Notes under the pieces: model-generated
Seen by the model: the letters and a program-made list of their open reading frames with translations, nothing else
Databases searched by the model: none
What the model was told of the DNA's origin: nothing
Origin: Sabethes cyaneus
Lineage: Eukaryota; Arthropoda; Insecta; Diptera; Culicidae
Assembly (NCBI RefSeq): GCF_943734655.1
Contig: NC_071354.1
Span: forward strand, 4,995,001-5,059,000
Length of the DNA stretch: 64,000 bases
Direction: 5' to 3'
In this document: positions 21,601 through 31,147 of the stretch, in pieces
Layout of the letters: each line of letters opens with the position of its first letter
How positions within the stretch are numbered: position 1 is the stretch's first letter
Made by a program: the position numbers and the translations under genes

Positions 21601-22127
21601 ATGAAACTATAGGTTCTTTGGAGAACACACACAAATGTTTAGGAAACTTTTTACGCATCTATTGTAACGAAAAATTATTTTCTTGGGTACATTGGATACC
21701 ATTTTACACATTCGCATATAACAATACCGTTCACACTAACACTGGATACACACCTTTTTATTTAGTATTCGGAAAAAATAGTAACATGCCTTCAAATTTA
21801 ACAAATGATAATCCAGTGCCTATTTATGACATAGACAACTATAGCAAGCAATTGACGTTAAAGTTACAAGTATGCCATCAAGAAATAAGAGAAAACCTTC
21901 TTTCTAGCAAGATGAAAAGAACAATGAAAAATAACTTAAACATTGTACCAAAATGTTATAACAAAGATGACTTAGTCCTAATTAAAAATGAAATAGGTAA
22001 AAAATTGGACAATAAATTTATAGGTCCATACAGAGTAGTAGAGGACATAGACTCAAATATAAGGGTAGAGATCAATGGTAAAGAGGATATAATACATAAA
22101 AATAGAATAAAAAGTTATAAGGAATGA
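18618..22127 (+). CDS. pol: pol of Ty3/mdg4-type retrotransposon (protease, RT, RNase H, integrase)
   Basis: Open for about 1169 codons from 18618 in the +1 frame relative to gag; no ATG begins it, so expression by ribosomal shifting at the 17-base overlap is expected. Domains in order: retropepsin with active-site DSGA (Asp at 18702); reverse transcriptase with LDLSQGYYQC and the catalytic YLDD (19899-19910); RNase H with HTDASGYAIGAVL and YSDHRPL; integrase with a His...His...CKQCQ zinc-binding part and catalytic triad Asp (21336), Asp (21513) and Glu (21621) spaced D,D35E; then a basic C-terminal region. No internal stop or frameshift was found, so the enzyme set looks potentially active. 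It copies element RNA and inserts the DNA, and is unrelated to E75 function. Confidence 0.95.
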   Translation, partial: SIFFVNFSAKKALRAKFKLFGRVIELIIDSGASCCILDKRCLPEFININNSHTLEISGVNGITRTLGSVDTFVGYKSVEYPIKFNIIESLPDAVNGLIGTDFLREFGAIVDFVGMEMRLQQPKTETCYIIPARTEVVRYVDTGVTGTCVVLQQEIMPHVFIANSISVPKEGKLPVRIINIANKEICIETKNIETKDLRDYNVVGKIKLPKYDTNRASKLLNELNLKHLTKQDQAEMQRLCLKYADVFCLKDDKLTVTDKYTSSIKIKDGTTPIFSKQYRLPLAQKREINDQIDRMMSDGVIEKTSSDWNSPILLVPKKSANDKKKWRLVVDYRKLNNVLENDTFPLPNIEEVIDSLAGAKYFSHLDLSQGYYQCNLKQEDRPLTAFSTSSGQYQMTRLPMGLKISPASFSRLMTIAMAGLNGEKCLVYLDDLIIFGRNLEEHNKNLSNVFRRLREVNLKLNPEKCNFLQENLVYLGHYISAEGIRPDPAKIEAVKKWPIPSTADEVKRFVAFANYYRKHIKDFARLCTPLNKLTRKGVKFEWSSECHNSFENLKQCFINPPVLDYPDLTETNKFNLHTDASGYAIGAVLSNSNGKPVAYASKTLNKAESNYSTIEKELLAMVWAIKHFRPYLYGRRFEVYSDHRPLVYLFTLADPSSRLTKFRLALEEYDFEVTFRKGSENVIADALSRISIQDLKTLHGKTVLVVTRASKLKGEKANDDRTDQPSSKQDKYVKMVMKDNIKSMQISTDVIEIPLKRTQIDLRAMLSKVAEYSKINNIKYIIIKNNKETYDVIKKYEELQIYGRPSSVKTLPILIKIGEQIEEVTDERSKLLILNDYHILPTAGHAGIRRTLATISKRYFWKNMKCDVENFIKKCKQCQISKVGRCGKTPMIITTTASTAFEKIYVDLVGPLIPTNGYEYILTTQCELTKFITATPIPNKSTETVAKAFVEHVILKYGVPQRIASDRGTEFMSSLFTSIAKLLNIQKLNSTAYHHETIGSLENTHKCLGNFLRIYCNEKLFSWVHWIPFYTFAYNNTVHTNTGYTPFYLVFGKNSNMPSNLTNDNPVPIYDIDNYSKQLTLKLQVCHQEIRENLLSSKMKRTMKNNLNIVPKCYNKDDLVLIKNEIGKKLDNKFIGPYRVVEDIDSNIRVEINGKEDIIHKNRIKSYKE

Positions 22128-22153
22128 ATATAATAATACATATAATTTGAAAC

Positions 22154-22173
22154 AATAGGACGTGTGGTGGACG
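22154..22173 (+). repeat. Extra copy of the PPT/3'-LTR junction sequence
   Basis: AATAGGACGTGTGGTGGACG matches the junction at 22298-22317 (polypurine-like AATAGGG plus the first bases of the 3' LTR) with one mismatch in 20. It lies about 145 bases upstream of the real LTR start, just after pol. It may be a duplicated polypurine tract region or a relic of an earlier LTR boundary. Confidence 0.7.
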
Positions 22174-22306
22174 ATTGTTTCATAATGAGTTCTTTCAAAT
22201 TACATGGGAATAATACGCATTATATAAATCCTAGTTCATATTTACTTGTTTAGTTTAAAAATTCTTAACTATAGATAACAATTTTTAAAAAAATGTAAAT
22301 AGGGCG

Positions 22307-22552
22307 TGTGGTGGACGCTCATGATTGAAATGGTTCAGCGCGACGCGGATCGGTTATGCTGTATAAGCGTAAACGGACTGTACCGCGTCGAACGGTGACA
22401 ATTATACGCTGACACAGCGCATAGCGTAAAACGTACGACACATAGCATAGGAAGAAATATTTCAGTACAATATAGTCGAGAACGACACGTTACGAGGACC
22501 ACATCTAGTATTCTTACTCCAAACCGAACCGCCATATCCCAAGAATATTGCA
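22307..22552 (+). repeat. 3' LTR (246 bp)
   Basis: Identical to 16444-16689. Preceded by the short purine-rich AAATAGGGCG, a weak polypurine tract, and followed by target duplicate GCAG (22553-22556). Confidence 0.95.
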
Positions 22553-25370
22553 GCAGTGTGCGGGCTATTTGTGCTTCACAGTTGCAGAGTAAGTGTTCCG
22601 AGGTTAAATATCATCTTGTACGAAACCGAGATTCCGAAGATATTTACTTAGACAATGTCCTGTCACAAGACCGGTAAGCATGCTGAGATCTCTGTTATTG
22701 AGACTCAGCAAGTTTTGAATAACCTTAATACTCGATGTTACAGATTTTTTTAGATAGTTTGAGCGATTGTACGGCCATCCAATTGACCATGACTGTTCGG
22801 CTCTCCCATCTGTCGACTCACTACAAGTCGGCGTGTTGTGGATAGACGAGGAACAGGATCATTCAGGTCCTCCTTAGGTGTTTCTTCCCTATTCTTCTCT
22901 CTACCTCCTTCGTTTCATTGTTTTTCGGCAGGGAGAGGATGCTCGGTAAGAAATGGTCCACTGCATCAGTGACCGGCTTAATGTAGTAAGGGCAAATTAA
23001 CACGCGCAGCGCGCCTTGGATTAGGGGTTTACCCATTCAAGTCTTTACGTAATAGCCATGGATAACAGCTATTAAAACCAACCAACCACCATATCATTTG
23101 CAGGCGGAGTTCGTCCTTTTTTAGCGTAGCTTTTAAGGGAGTGCCAATGATTTGTGATGGTTTAGATTGTTTCTTGGTGGCTAATTGCTCAGAGACTAAT
23201 AAAGAAATGAAAATTTCCGGCGATGATCTACGGTAAATCAGCAAACATCTGACTGACTGATTAGCTCAAGACGGAACCCGTGTACTATTCGTTTGATTAT
23301 TTCGTTTAACATTCGTCCTGTTATCTAACTGCCAGCATTTAAGTGTGTCGGCATTTAGAGATACAGTACAGAACCAGACACTCCCCAGCCACAACGATCT
23401 TAATTTTCATTCAAATTTCTTTAAGGAAATGCCTTAACAACTTCAAAGGCAATACCACCCACGTATGTTGATGTTGGTCATCGCCGGACTTTGTTGGTTC
23501 CACACAAAACTTTGTTGCAGCCGGAGCTGGTGGCTGCCTGGTGATGACTGTGACTCCGGCAAGTTTCGCCATCTTCCATTCGGTCGCCGGCACTCGGTCA
23601 AAGACCTTATGGTAGTAAGCAGCCAGTGTGCCACGACAGTCTGCCGTTTATTGAACGAATAAAAAAGCACCAGCAGCGCAAGAAAGGCAACATAAACCGC
23701 GTGCCGCGGAGCGGCTGTAGCACCCCTTGCACAATTCGGAAAGTAAAACTTTTACTTTTCACTTTCGTTTGCGGACTCTGTGTGCCTATTTTATTTTTGT
23801 GTTGCAATGATTTTTTTCGCGCTTTCCACCGACTGCACGACGACGGCTCCGGTAGGGTAAGCACGTGGACAACGAAACAGGAGAGTAACGACACCAATGC
23901 TTTGACTGGAGGCGGTGGCGGATGACTTTTGGGTTTACCAACAATGACAACGATGGCTGGCTGTCGAGATGAAATTGTGTGAAACATAATAAACAGAAAG
24001 AGTCGTTCAAGCAAACACAGAAAAAACAGTAACTTTTAATTGTTTCATAATTGGTTTTTCGTCGTTTGGGCAGGAAACAGAAAAAAAACTAATTTCAATA
24101 GTTTGGTGTCAGTAACCTGATACCGGCTCGGCTGGTACGAATACGAATTAAGTTAAACGATCGGTAGAGCATTGACTTGGCTAGCAAGCAAGCAATGAAC
24201 TTTTCGAAAGATTTTATGGGAGATGGTGAAAACGGTAGGGGAAACTTACCGCATGAGTGAAGACCAATATTTAACCCAGTGATACGAAAATTTAACGCGC
24301 ATTGCAAAATTTCACTTTTTTTATGTGCGTGTCGTTATTGTTTTCTCCTTCAGGCCAGCCTACCGGCGCTGCCGGCTCGAATCAAAAAGGGAACTGAACT
24401 ATATCGAATTTTGATCGGGCAACATGATAGCAGGAGTGAAAGTAACGAGCGAGGCATACGAACGAAAATGAAGATGCGCAGTGCTCAGTGTTTATTGAAA
24501 AATAATAATTCTAAACTGAGAAAAACAAAACTTGTTGTCTTAGTTCTACCATCCATTTATGATTGGTTCCAACACGCACTCTGCCTCTGAGGGTTAGGCT
24601 TTGCAGTAGCCATTTCGTACTTTGATTGAGCTTGCAAGTTGGAAGCAAAATTATTATCGGTAAGAATGATGATTAAAAACAAGATAAGCTGAAAATGATT
24701 TGACTTTGAATTTGTGTTGTAAATTGGTAAAATTACCAATTAATTTATTTGACAATAAATGCGATTTTAAGATCGTCATTTTATTGGATGACAGATTTGT
24801 CACGGAATCATCTTCCTGACATTCGACAGTATACCACTAACCCACATAATCGCACCCTAAATAAGAAATACACCCATTAAAAATCACTTTAATTCAATTG
24901 TTTCCTCCTCAATGGCTACTACTGCGTACTCTAACTAGTAGTAGTATAATAATGGCACCAACAGTAGAAGTCGTTAAAAAGACGCACCCGAAATCATAGC
25001 ATAATGAGGCTGAGCAACAGTAGTCTAGCGAAGCTGGGAAAAGCGAAAGGATAGAAAGAGAGAGATAGAAACGGTCAGAGTAGCGGCCACTATTAGCAAA
25101 CCGACGCCGTGTGCTGGTAGCATCGGTCGGGCTCGCGGTGCACAATCACCTGGTCTCATATTTATCACTCAATTAGCCACTGATCGACGCGATCCGCCGA
25201 ACCACCACCGAAGGCAAGCGGAGTAGTAAGATCAGGAAGAACCGCCGAAGCCGAAGAAGACCGAGGCCAGAGAAAGTTGTTTATCGCAGCGGCGGAGCAG
25301 AGCGAGTTTTCGTTATATAAGCTTACATAACCTTCAACCGCCTGCTTTGTTCAAGCCGAGACACGAAGAT
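22553..25370. other. E75 intron 1 between the LTR element and the 25.4-kb TATA site
   Basis: No exon or defined repeat was recognised. From 23.4 to 24.0 kb and again from 24.9 kb the DNA is GC-richer. Open frames here (for example 23607-24014 on the minus strand) have no recognisable domain. A TTGGTAAAATTACCAA palindrome at about 24723-24739 is a simple hairpin. Confidence 0.4.
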
Positions 25371-25380
25371 TATATAAAAG
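25371..25380 (+). promoter_or_regulatory. Candidate TATA box of an alternative E75 promoter
   Basis: TATATAAAAG is an optimal TATA element on the + strand in a GC-rich island about 5.7 kb upstream of the first-zinc-finger exon. E75 genes use several promoters that feed that exon, so an alternative start here is plausible. No initiator at the expected distance and no in-frame leader exon with a phase-1 donor was found, so it could equally be chance. Confidence 0.3.
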
Positions 25381-27060
25381 CAGCACGCTAGCAGGCAGGC
25401 TAGGCGATAGAGAAGAAAGTCGAAAACAGAGGCTGTAAAAGAGCCTCGATCGTTTCGCTCGGGTTGGGCGCAAAGCTGGGATGAAGGTAGGCCGAGGAAA
25501 ACTATAAATCTCGGAGTGATACGGATACCGCGTGAGCGATGAAAGAAAAGAATGGTGGGGAAGGCTGGTGGCTGCTACCAAGCAGACGAAGAAAAACCCA
25601 ACAACGCTCATACCCGACGAATATTTTTGATTGCAAAGCCGAAGATATGAAACGAGATGGAGAGTTAATGGGGGAGGAGAAGGTGAATTTCTCCACTTTC
25701 TTTTCGATTTTTTACTTTCACCGGTTTTGTTTTTTTTCGATTGGGTAGGCCTACTTTGATCATAGACTGGCCGCCGCATCACACACACACAAATGCCCGG
25801 GGGCAGTGGAATGACCGAACTTTGGCAACCGCTGGCTGCCGTGCACTGATTGGTGCGCGGTGTATAATATGGGGGATGAGTTTTCACATTTTCGTGCGAA
25901 TGTCATTGCATCCGCGTGACCTCGAGTAGTGAGAAGGCAGTGTGTGATAGAAGGGAGGAAGGGGTCCAAATTTTGTTTTATTTTTTTGCGATGGAAAGTG
26001 CAACCCCTGAAGAGTGAGTGGTTCATTGACTGCAAACGGCGGTGTTGAATCAGGTGGTAACGCTCTGCTTACGGTGACCGTGGAGCAACACAATTGAATA
26101 CATCGAAGGCTCGGTGAAAGTGAATAGGATAATACGACAGACAAACAATCAAGCTTAAGGATTTAAAAGACAATCGACAGTTTTCGGAGGAAGAATCACA
26201 TCCGAAAAGGGTCAACGGAAATGGTTTATTATGCAGTATAAATCAACTGTACCGGAAAATTTACATTTTGGCTCTGTAGAGTAAAAATTGTGTTCGGATT
26301 GCTATAGAGACTTCTTTTAGTTGTGGTTGTGAGATGAGATGAGATGGATTCAATTTTGACTTTAAAACAGCTACATCTACGAAAATCTACATCTGTATTC
26401 ACAAAGCATAGATTCATTGGTGATTACAATTGAAATTAAATGTGGGGAATATATTCTATTGTTTGTAAAAACTTTATTCATCATTTTTTGTAAAAGGCAT
26501 ATTACTATTTCCTGTCATCTACTGTAACAAAAAATAACATGATTATTTTTTACTTCGAATTCTTCAGCACTATTTCTTTCGGATCATGTCTCATGCTTTA
26601 ATTCTTTATTTTTCCGTCATTATCTGAATTTTATGACTTTTCTCTATTTCTTTATTCCTTTTGTTGTTCTCAATTAGCAATTATTTGTTCACAATAGTTA
26701 ACAGTTAACAACAACAGTTAACAATAATTTGTGACTCTTTAATCTCTCTTATATATCGTTCTATAAACCTTATTATTCACTTTTGAATTCTTGTCACTTA
26801 TTGCTTGTTAATGATTCTTCATTCTTTATTTCTTTGTCTTCATTCATTTTTCTTTGCGTCTTCCTTATCACCTTATCTCCAAATCTTTTTTCCCTTATTC
26901 TTTATTCCTGATTGTTTTTTCATTGCTGGTCTCAATGGCTCTAAAGATTGCATTCGACTAGCTTTCACGGTAGGAATTTACAAACAGATCAGAAGTTTTT
27001 TTCGGACTGAAACGTGCCAATTCCACTTACCACACTCACACACAACATGCAAAATGTACC
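25381..27060. other. E75 intron 1: GC-rich then T-rich DNA
   Basis: 25.4-26.2 kb is GC-richer, looks like leader sequence and contains a GTGAGT donor-like hexamer at 26014. A frame starting ATG 25991 would leave two bases at that donor, which does not fit the phase-1 acceptor at 31059. From 26.4 to 27.0 kb the + strand is T-rich with many TTCTTTATTT-like words and no gene. Confidence 0.4.
26020..26032. promoter_or_regulatory. Weak EcRE-like palindrome
   Basis: GGTTCA T TGACTG: the left half-site fits RGKTCA, with two mismatches in the right. It lies about 650 bases downstream of the TATA-like site at 25371. Confidence 0.2.
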
Positions 27061-27069
27061 ATTAAACGA

Positions 27070-27195
27070 GGTAGCAAGCCCGAACCCGACCCGGGCTCGA
27101 AATTTTATTTTAAGTCAAACCCAAACCCGATCTGAACCTGAAATTTTTGTTTTTTCTGTCAAACCCGGTCCCGATCCGAACCCGAATTTTTCGTC
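27070..27195 (+). repeat. Degenerate CCCGAA/CCCGAT repeat array
   Basis: About ten imperfect units such as CCCGAACCCGACCCGGGC, AACCCGATCTGAACCTG and CCCGATCCGAACCCG. The same composition recurs in the inverted-repeat element at 27853-28029, so this is probably a fragment of that family. Confidence 0.6.
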
Positions 27196-27560
27196 GGAGC
27201 CCTATTTCGGAAGCAGTTTTTGGGCCCAAAAGCAGGGTTCTGTTTATAGAAATGTTATCACTGCATTCTTCTTGCCAATCTGAACACAGCGTATATATTT
27301 TCATGAACAAAATTTTTGTTTCAAACATAAAACTGCTTTTGAAATTTACAGAATCGATGACGACTAACTTCACCTTAGAGACACTTAAACTTACAACTAT
27401 TCCGAGGCACAAAACTTTCTTGAAATCAGAATACAAACCAACAATTTTTTTTAATGTGGTTTTAACCAATTGGTCATTCACCATAACCAAGAATTTGTGA
27501 CAGCAGACAATTCTAGTCTTCTGTCAGTGTTGGGGCACAGTTATGACATGATTCAACCAA

Positions 27561-27645
27561 CGAATTCTGGCTATATATATTTCCTTTGAAAAAGGCCAAA
27601 ACCGAAGGCCGAAACGTCAGGCAGTATAAAAAAGCCGTTTTCGAT
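27561..27645 (+). repeat. Penelope-like repeat fragment (tentative)
   Basis: Contains GGCCGAAACGTCAGGCAG preceded by AAGGCCAAAACCGAAG, a CGAAACGTC signature that I associate with terminal regions of Penelope-like elements. The CTGATGA part is lost (TTTGAAAA instead). Weak call. Confidence 0.3.
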
Positions 27646-27852
27646 GTAAAACTGTCTGAAAAGCCGAAAATCCACAATGCTATATACAACTTTGGGTCCA
27701 AATTCGATCTAAATCTGAAAACACTAAACCATCTAAAAAGCAACCACCAGTCCAGTGTAGCTGATATCTGAGTCATACTAAATATGATTAAAGTAATATT
27801 TGTTTTATTAATTTATAATGTTAAAATAATACTTTTACACGAACTGATTGTG

Positions 27853-28029
27853 GAGATGGCCCGGTTTATCATTACCCAAACCCAAACCCGACCCGAACCC
27901 GGATTTATTTTTGACGCTAAGCCCGAACCCGACCTGAACCAGATTTTTTTTGGCGGCCAAACCCGAACCCGACGGGTTCGGGTTTTTTTCGGGTCTTGGG
28001 TCTGAGAACCTGAAACCCGACCATCTCTA
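27853..28029. mobile_element. Short hAT-like MITE with CCCGAA subterminal repeats
   Basis: The left end TGGAGATGGCCCGG and right end CCGACCATCTCTA are imperfect terminal inverted repeats of the TAGAGATGG type. Between them lie CCCGAA-type repeats and a perfect hairpin AACCCGAACCCG-ac-GGGTTCGGGTT. No clear 8-bp target duplication was found, so the borders may be off by some bases. Confidence 0.5.
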
Positions 28030-28261
28030 CAGTGGATAACATGAGAGTCAGTTTGAAAGGGGGATATAATGGCCATTGACCATAAGAAAGCTAAGGGATT
28101 ACCCAAAAAAAACTACAGATTTACAAGTGGCTGAGAGACAGAAGGGCCCCGAATAAGGTCTGGCGATCAGTTAGCTACAGGATAAAACAATGAGCTTTTC
28201 ATCTAAATATTTTCAATATCTAGTACCTATCAGGAAAGAAAAACTGGATATATTCGTACCG

Positions 28262-28455
28262 CCCAGCTAGCTTCGAGGAACCATGCTGGTCCTACAAACC
28301 AGTTTTCGTATGTACAGATCTCGGCTAGGAGGTGCTGTTTGAGTCAGCAGGATTGTTGCACGTCTCGTAATTGTGCTGTAATCTACTAACCGGCTGCGAA
28401 GTTTGTCCATAGAAAGGTCAGGTCTTAAAGACGTCTATACCCAAGGCTTTTTTGC
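28262..28455 (+). mobile_element. tRNA-like SINE, copy 3
   Basis: Best preserved at the 5' end: CCCAGCTAGCTTCGAGGAACC, then ACCAGTTTTCGTATG, then CTCGGCTAGGAGG, followed by the GTCAGCAGGATTGTTGCAC body and a 3' part AACCGGCTGCGAAGT...TATACCCAAGG matching the copy at 1601. The B box is degraded (GTACAGATC). Confidence 0.65.
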
Positions 28456-31058
28456 CAGAAAAACAAAACGCCATGCGTCTTCATTGCATTATCGCAAACT
28501 AACTTCTTTTAAAATTCTTCTAAAACTAACAAAAATAACAAACAATCCATACACGAATTTTCATGGTATGTAAACGTTTACCCTCTAAAACATTAAGCAA
28601 CAACCTTGCGGCTGCAGTGACCTCCTCTCTTTCTTAGAAAACTAGGATTAAAAAAAAGAGAAGCTCTCTGCAGCTGCAAGGCTACTGAGCCTGTCTGTAC
28701 TGTATTGAGACTTTGGCATGGAATCCAACACTCTTCCTTTGCTTGCTTCGAAGCATCCACACTTTTCCTTCACAATGTATCCCGTTTACCAACAAAGAAG
28801 CCTCTTGTCAGGGCAAGTTATAAGAGTGTCATTGCTGTCAAATATGCAAATAGCTGTAAGAGTGTCGAAAGGAACTAGTAAGATGTGGAGGACGGTAATT
28901 GATATTTTAACTGGCTGTCCACATGTTAATTGAAAGACAATTATACTTAAAATCAGTCTATCGCAAAGAAGGGTGCTATCAACTATTTCGTGGAAATTGA
29001 CGAATGTGAATCAGTCTTGTAAATGATAACCCAATAAAATAGTTATTTATTTTTTCGGTTTAACTGTAATTGAAAGCAAGCTCCGTAAGTAAGCTAGCAT
29101 CGTCAACTGCATACCATTTTCAAGTCAGTTACCTAAAGTTGACTAGTGGTAAAAGTAATGCAAAAAGTGTCAAAATGCGAAATTATCGCCAATCATTCGA
29201 ATAGGTGTAATTGTGGCCTTATAGTTTAACTCTTAGTGGAACTACCAACTTTAAGAAACTGTTAAAAATGATATACAGAGTACTGACATTTAGGATATTT
29301 AAACTTTACTTCATTTAGCACATGTACATAAATGTTTTGGGGCATTTATTACAATACAGTAAATTATAAATTTGCGTAACAAACTGCCGAGCATTTTCAA
29401 ATTGTCAAGCATTGCCGAATTGTACCCGCATTCGTAGTCCTGAACGTGAACTCCTCGTTCGTTCCCCAAGGCACAAACCTCCATACTTTTTCTTATTCCT
29501 CAACATTTATTTCCTATATATATATATACCTAAATCTGATGTTCTTTAATGTCCTCATTTATAATTCCTTATTTAATTTTTTTTGTGCATTTTTATTATT
29601 ATTTATTTGCTTTTCCCTACTTTTTGCTTCTTTCTTCGTTTCTTATTCCTTAGTTAATTAATTAATGCAATCTTAACAGTCGATCATGTAGTCGAAAATA
29701 AGATTAAATTTCAGAATTCCCGGTAACTGAATTAGATATTTTTCGAGTGTTATTTTTTCCAAAATCTCGCAAAACCTAGCACAGGACGTGCCAAAGTAAA
29801 CGCGGCGTTGATCCAAAATTGGTTGGTTGAAACGGTCACTTTTTCAGTATTGTTGTTTTGTCTTGTGTATTTCTGTGTTTGTTGTTATTAATAAGTATAT
29901 TTCAACTTTCAAAATGAAATGCGAAACATGATTTTCGTCGCACAATCTGCAGTGCGTTCCGGAGATGAAGTTCGACAAACGAAGTAATTCTGAAATTCAA
30001 GCAACAGTGGTGCAGAGTGTACGATGAATTTTCAATGGGGATGGCGGCAATAATAAAAAGAAGAGTAAGAAGCTAGGTGATACATCTTGTCTTAGCGCAA
30101 AACCAACATCTGTCTTATCATGACAAGTAACAGTTCGAGCATTTTCATGTGTTTCATGATCTGTTTTGGTTGCTAGAGCATTTCTATCTATGAAATCAAA
30201 TTCACATATTTATGCAAGAAATTTAACAGAACAAATGCAAGGCATTTTTGAAAGTTCTGACGAGCCGACCATGTAATGTTATGCCTGAGACAAATACTTG
30301 CAGTTAGGTGTTTTATTTGCTAATTTATCCTCATAATTGAATTGGCCTGTAAAAATCGGAAGAATGTACAATTGAATTGCTGTCTGCCATTTTGCATTTT
30401 CATCTCGAATCTCGATACTAAGCAATGCTCCATCAAAGGAGCTCAGCACTTTATAATTTTTCCCCTGCGAAATTATTGTCAAGCTGCTGATTAGTCACTG
30501 TTTGGCGTTGCCATAGTGTCAACATATTTCGGTTTTTAACTTTTCAGTTATTTTGAATGAACATGAACAATTAAAACTTTTCAAGCAATAAAGAGCACCA
30601 GGACTGTGCATTTTCATGTCAAACTAAACTCAGCCTAGTTAGTGCCAAATTAACTCCCCAGCTAGCAAACAGGTTAGTTACCTCTAACTGCAGTGTTTCG
30701 CCCAAAAATTACCAACCAAAAAAAGGAGCCGTAAAAACAGCCTAAAAGGTGAAACCAACTTTCCAAGCCGAAGGCTACCGGAGTTTAACGACCCCAGGAA
30801 GGGGGCCATCGTTGAGCAAAAAAAAAAACAACAGAATCAGCCTCTACCTTCATCAAGCAACACTTAATACCTTACACCACACCCCACACCACACCACATC
30901 ACACCGCATTGGCCGTAAGTTTCTTCGGAAACTTTCCGTTTTTCTTTTTTTCCCCGAACTTTGTGGTCTTTGAACTTGCTTTGAAATTGCAGCGAAAATT
31001 TAACCTTTCTCTCACTCATCTTTTTTCCGGTGTTCTCTCTCTTGTTTCGTCTTTACAG
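28456..31058. other. E75 intron 1, distal AT-rich part
   Basis: No gene recognised. A TA repeat lies at about 29518-29528 in T-rich sequence. From about 30.65 kb the DNA becomes more mixed, with ACACCACACCCCACACC-like simple sequence at about 30880. The pyrimidine tract TTTCTCTCAC...TGTTCTCTCTC before 31058 is the branch and polypyrimidine region for the zinc-finger exon. Confidence 0.4.
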
Positions 31059-31147
31059 AGTTCGATGGAACCACCGTTCTGTGTCGTGTGTGCGGTGACA
31101 AAGCTTCCGGTTTCCATTACGGTGTGCATTCCTGCGAAGGTTGCAAG
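31059..31147 (+). CDS. E75: Nuclear receptor E75, first-zinc-finger exon
   Basis: An 89-bp exon with acceptor TTTACAG|AG and donor AAG|GTAAGT, both strong. Its first two bases complete a Glu codon begun at 8979. The following 29 codons read FDGTTVLCRVCGDKASGFHY (31061-31120) and then GVHSCEGCK. This is zinc finger 1 of the nuclear-receptor DNA-binding domain, with the four Zn-binding cysteines encoded at 31082, 31091, 31133 and 31142 and the P-box EGC-K that contacts the half-site. FDGTTVLCRVCGDKASGFHYG is diagnostic of E75 rather than E78 or HR3. The exon ends in phase 0 after CEGCK, a conserved nuclear-receptor intron position; the continuation should start GFFRRS. Inclusion distinguishes A/C-type isoforms from E75B, which skips it. 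All residues expected for zinc coordination are present. Confidence 0.97.

Larger units (their letters stand above)
16444..22552 (+). mobile_element. Full-length Ty3/mdg4-type LTR retrotransposon, sense in E75 intron 1
   Basis: About 6.1-kb element with two 246-bp LTRs (16444-16689 and 22307-22552) that I compared base by base and found identical, so insertion is recent. Flanking GCAG on both sides (16440-16443 and 22553-22556) is a 4-bp target duplication. Order: LTR, PBS-like hairpin, long leader with a 73-base A run, gag, pol (protease, RT, RNase H, integrase), LTR. RT with YLDD before integrase with D,D35E places it in the Ty3/mdg4 superfamily; the integrase spacing motif HHETIGSLENTH recalls mdg3-like lineages, a tentative impression. 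No env-like frame follows pol (only ~180 bases to the 3' LTR). Orientation is the same as E75, between its N-terminal and first-zinc-finger exons. Confidence 0.95.

Noticed and set aside
25351..25887. 178-codon minus-strand frame
   Set aside because: Overlaps a GC-rich island and a plus-strand TATA site; no domain, no splice context.
25991..26019. ATG with GTGAGT donor as an alternative E75 first exon
   Set aside because: It would leave two bases at the donor, out of phase with the acceptor at 31059, which needs one.
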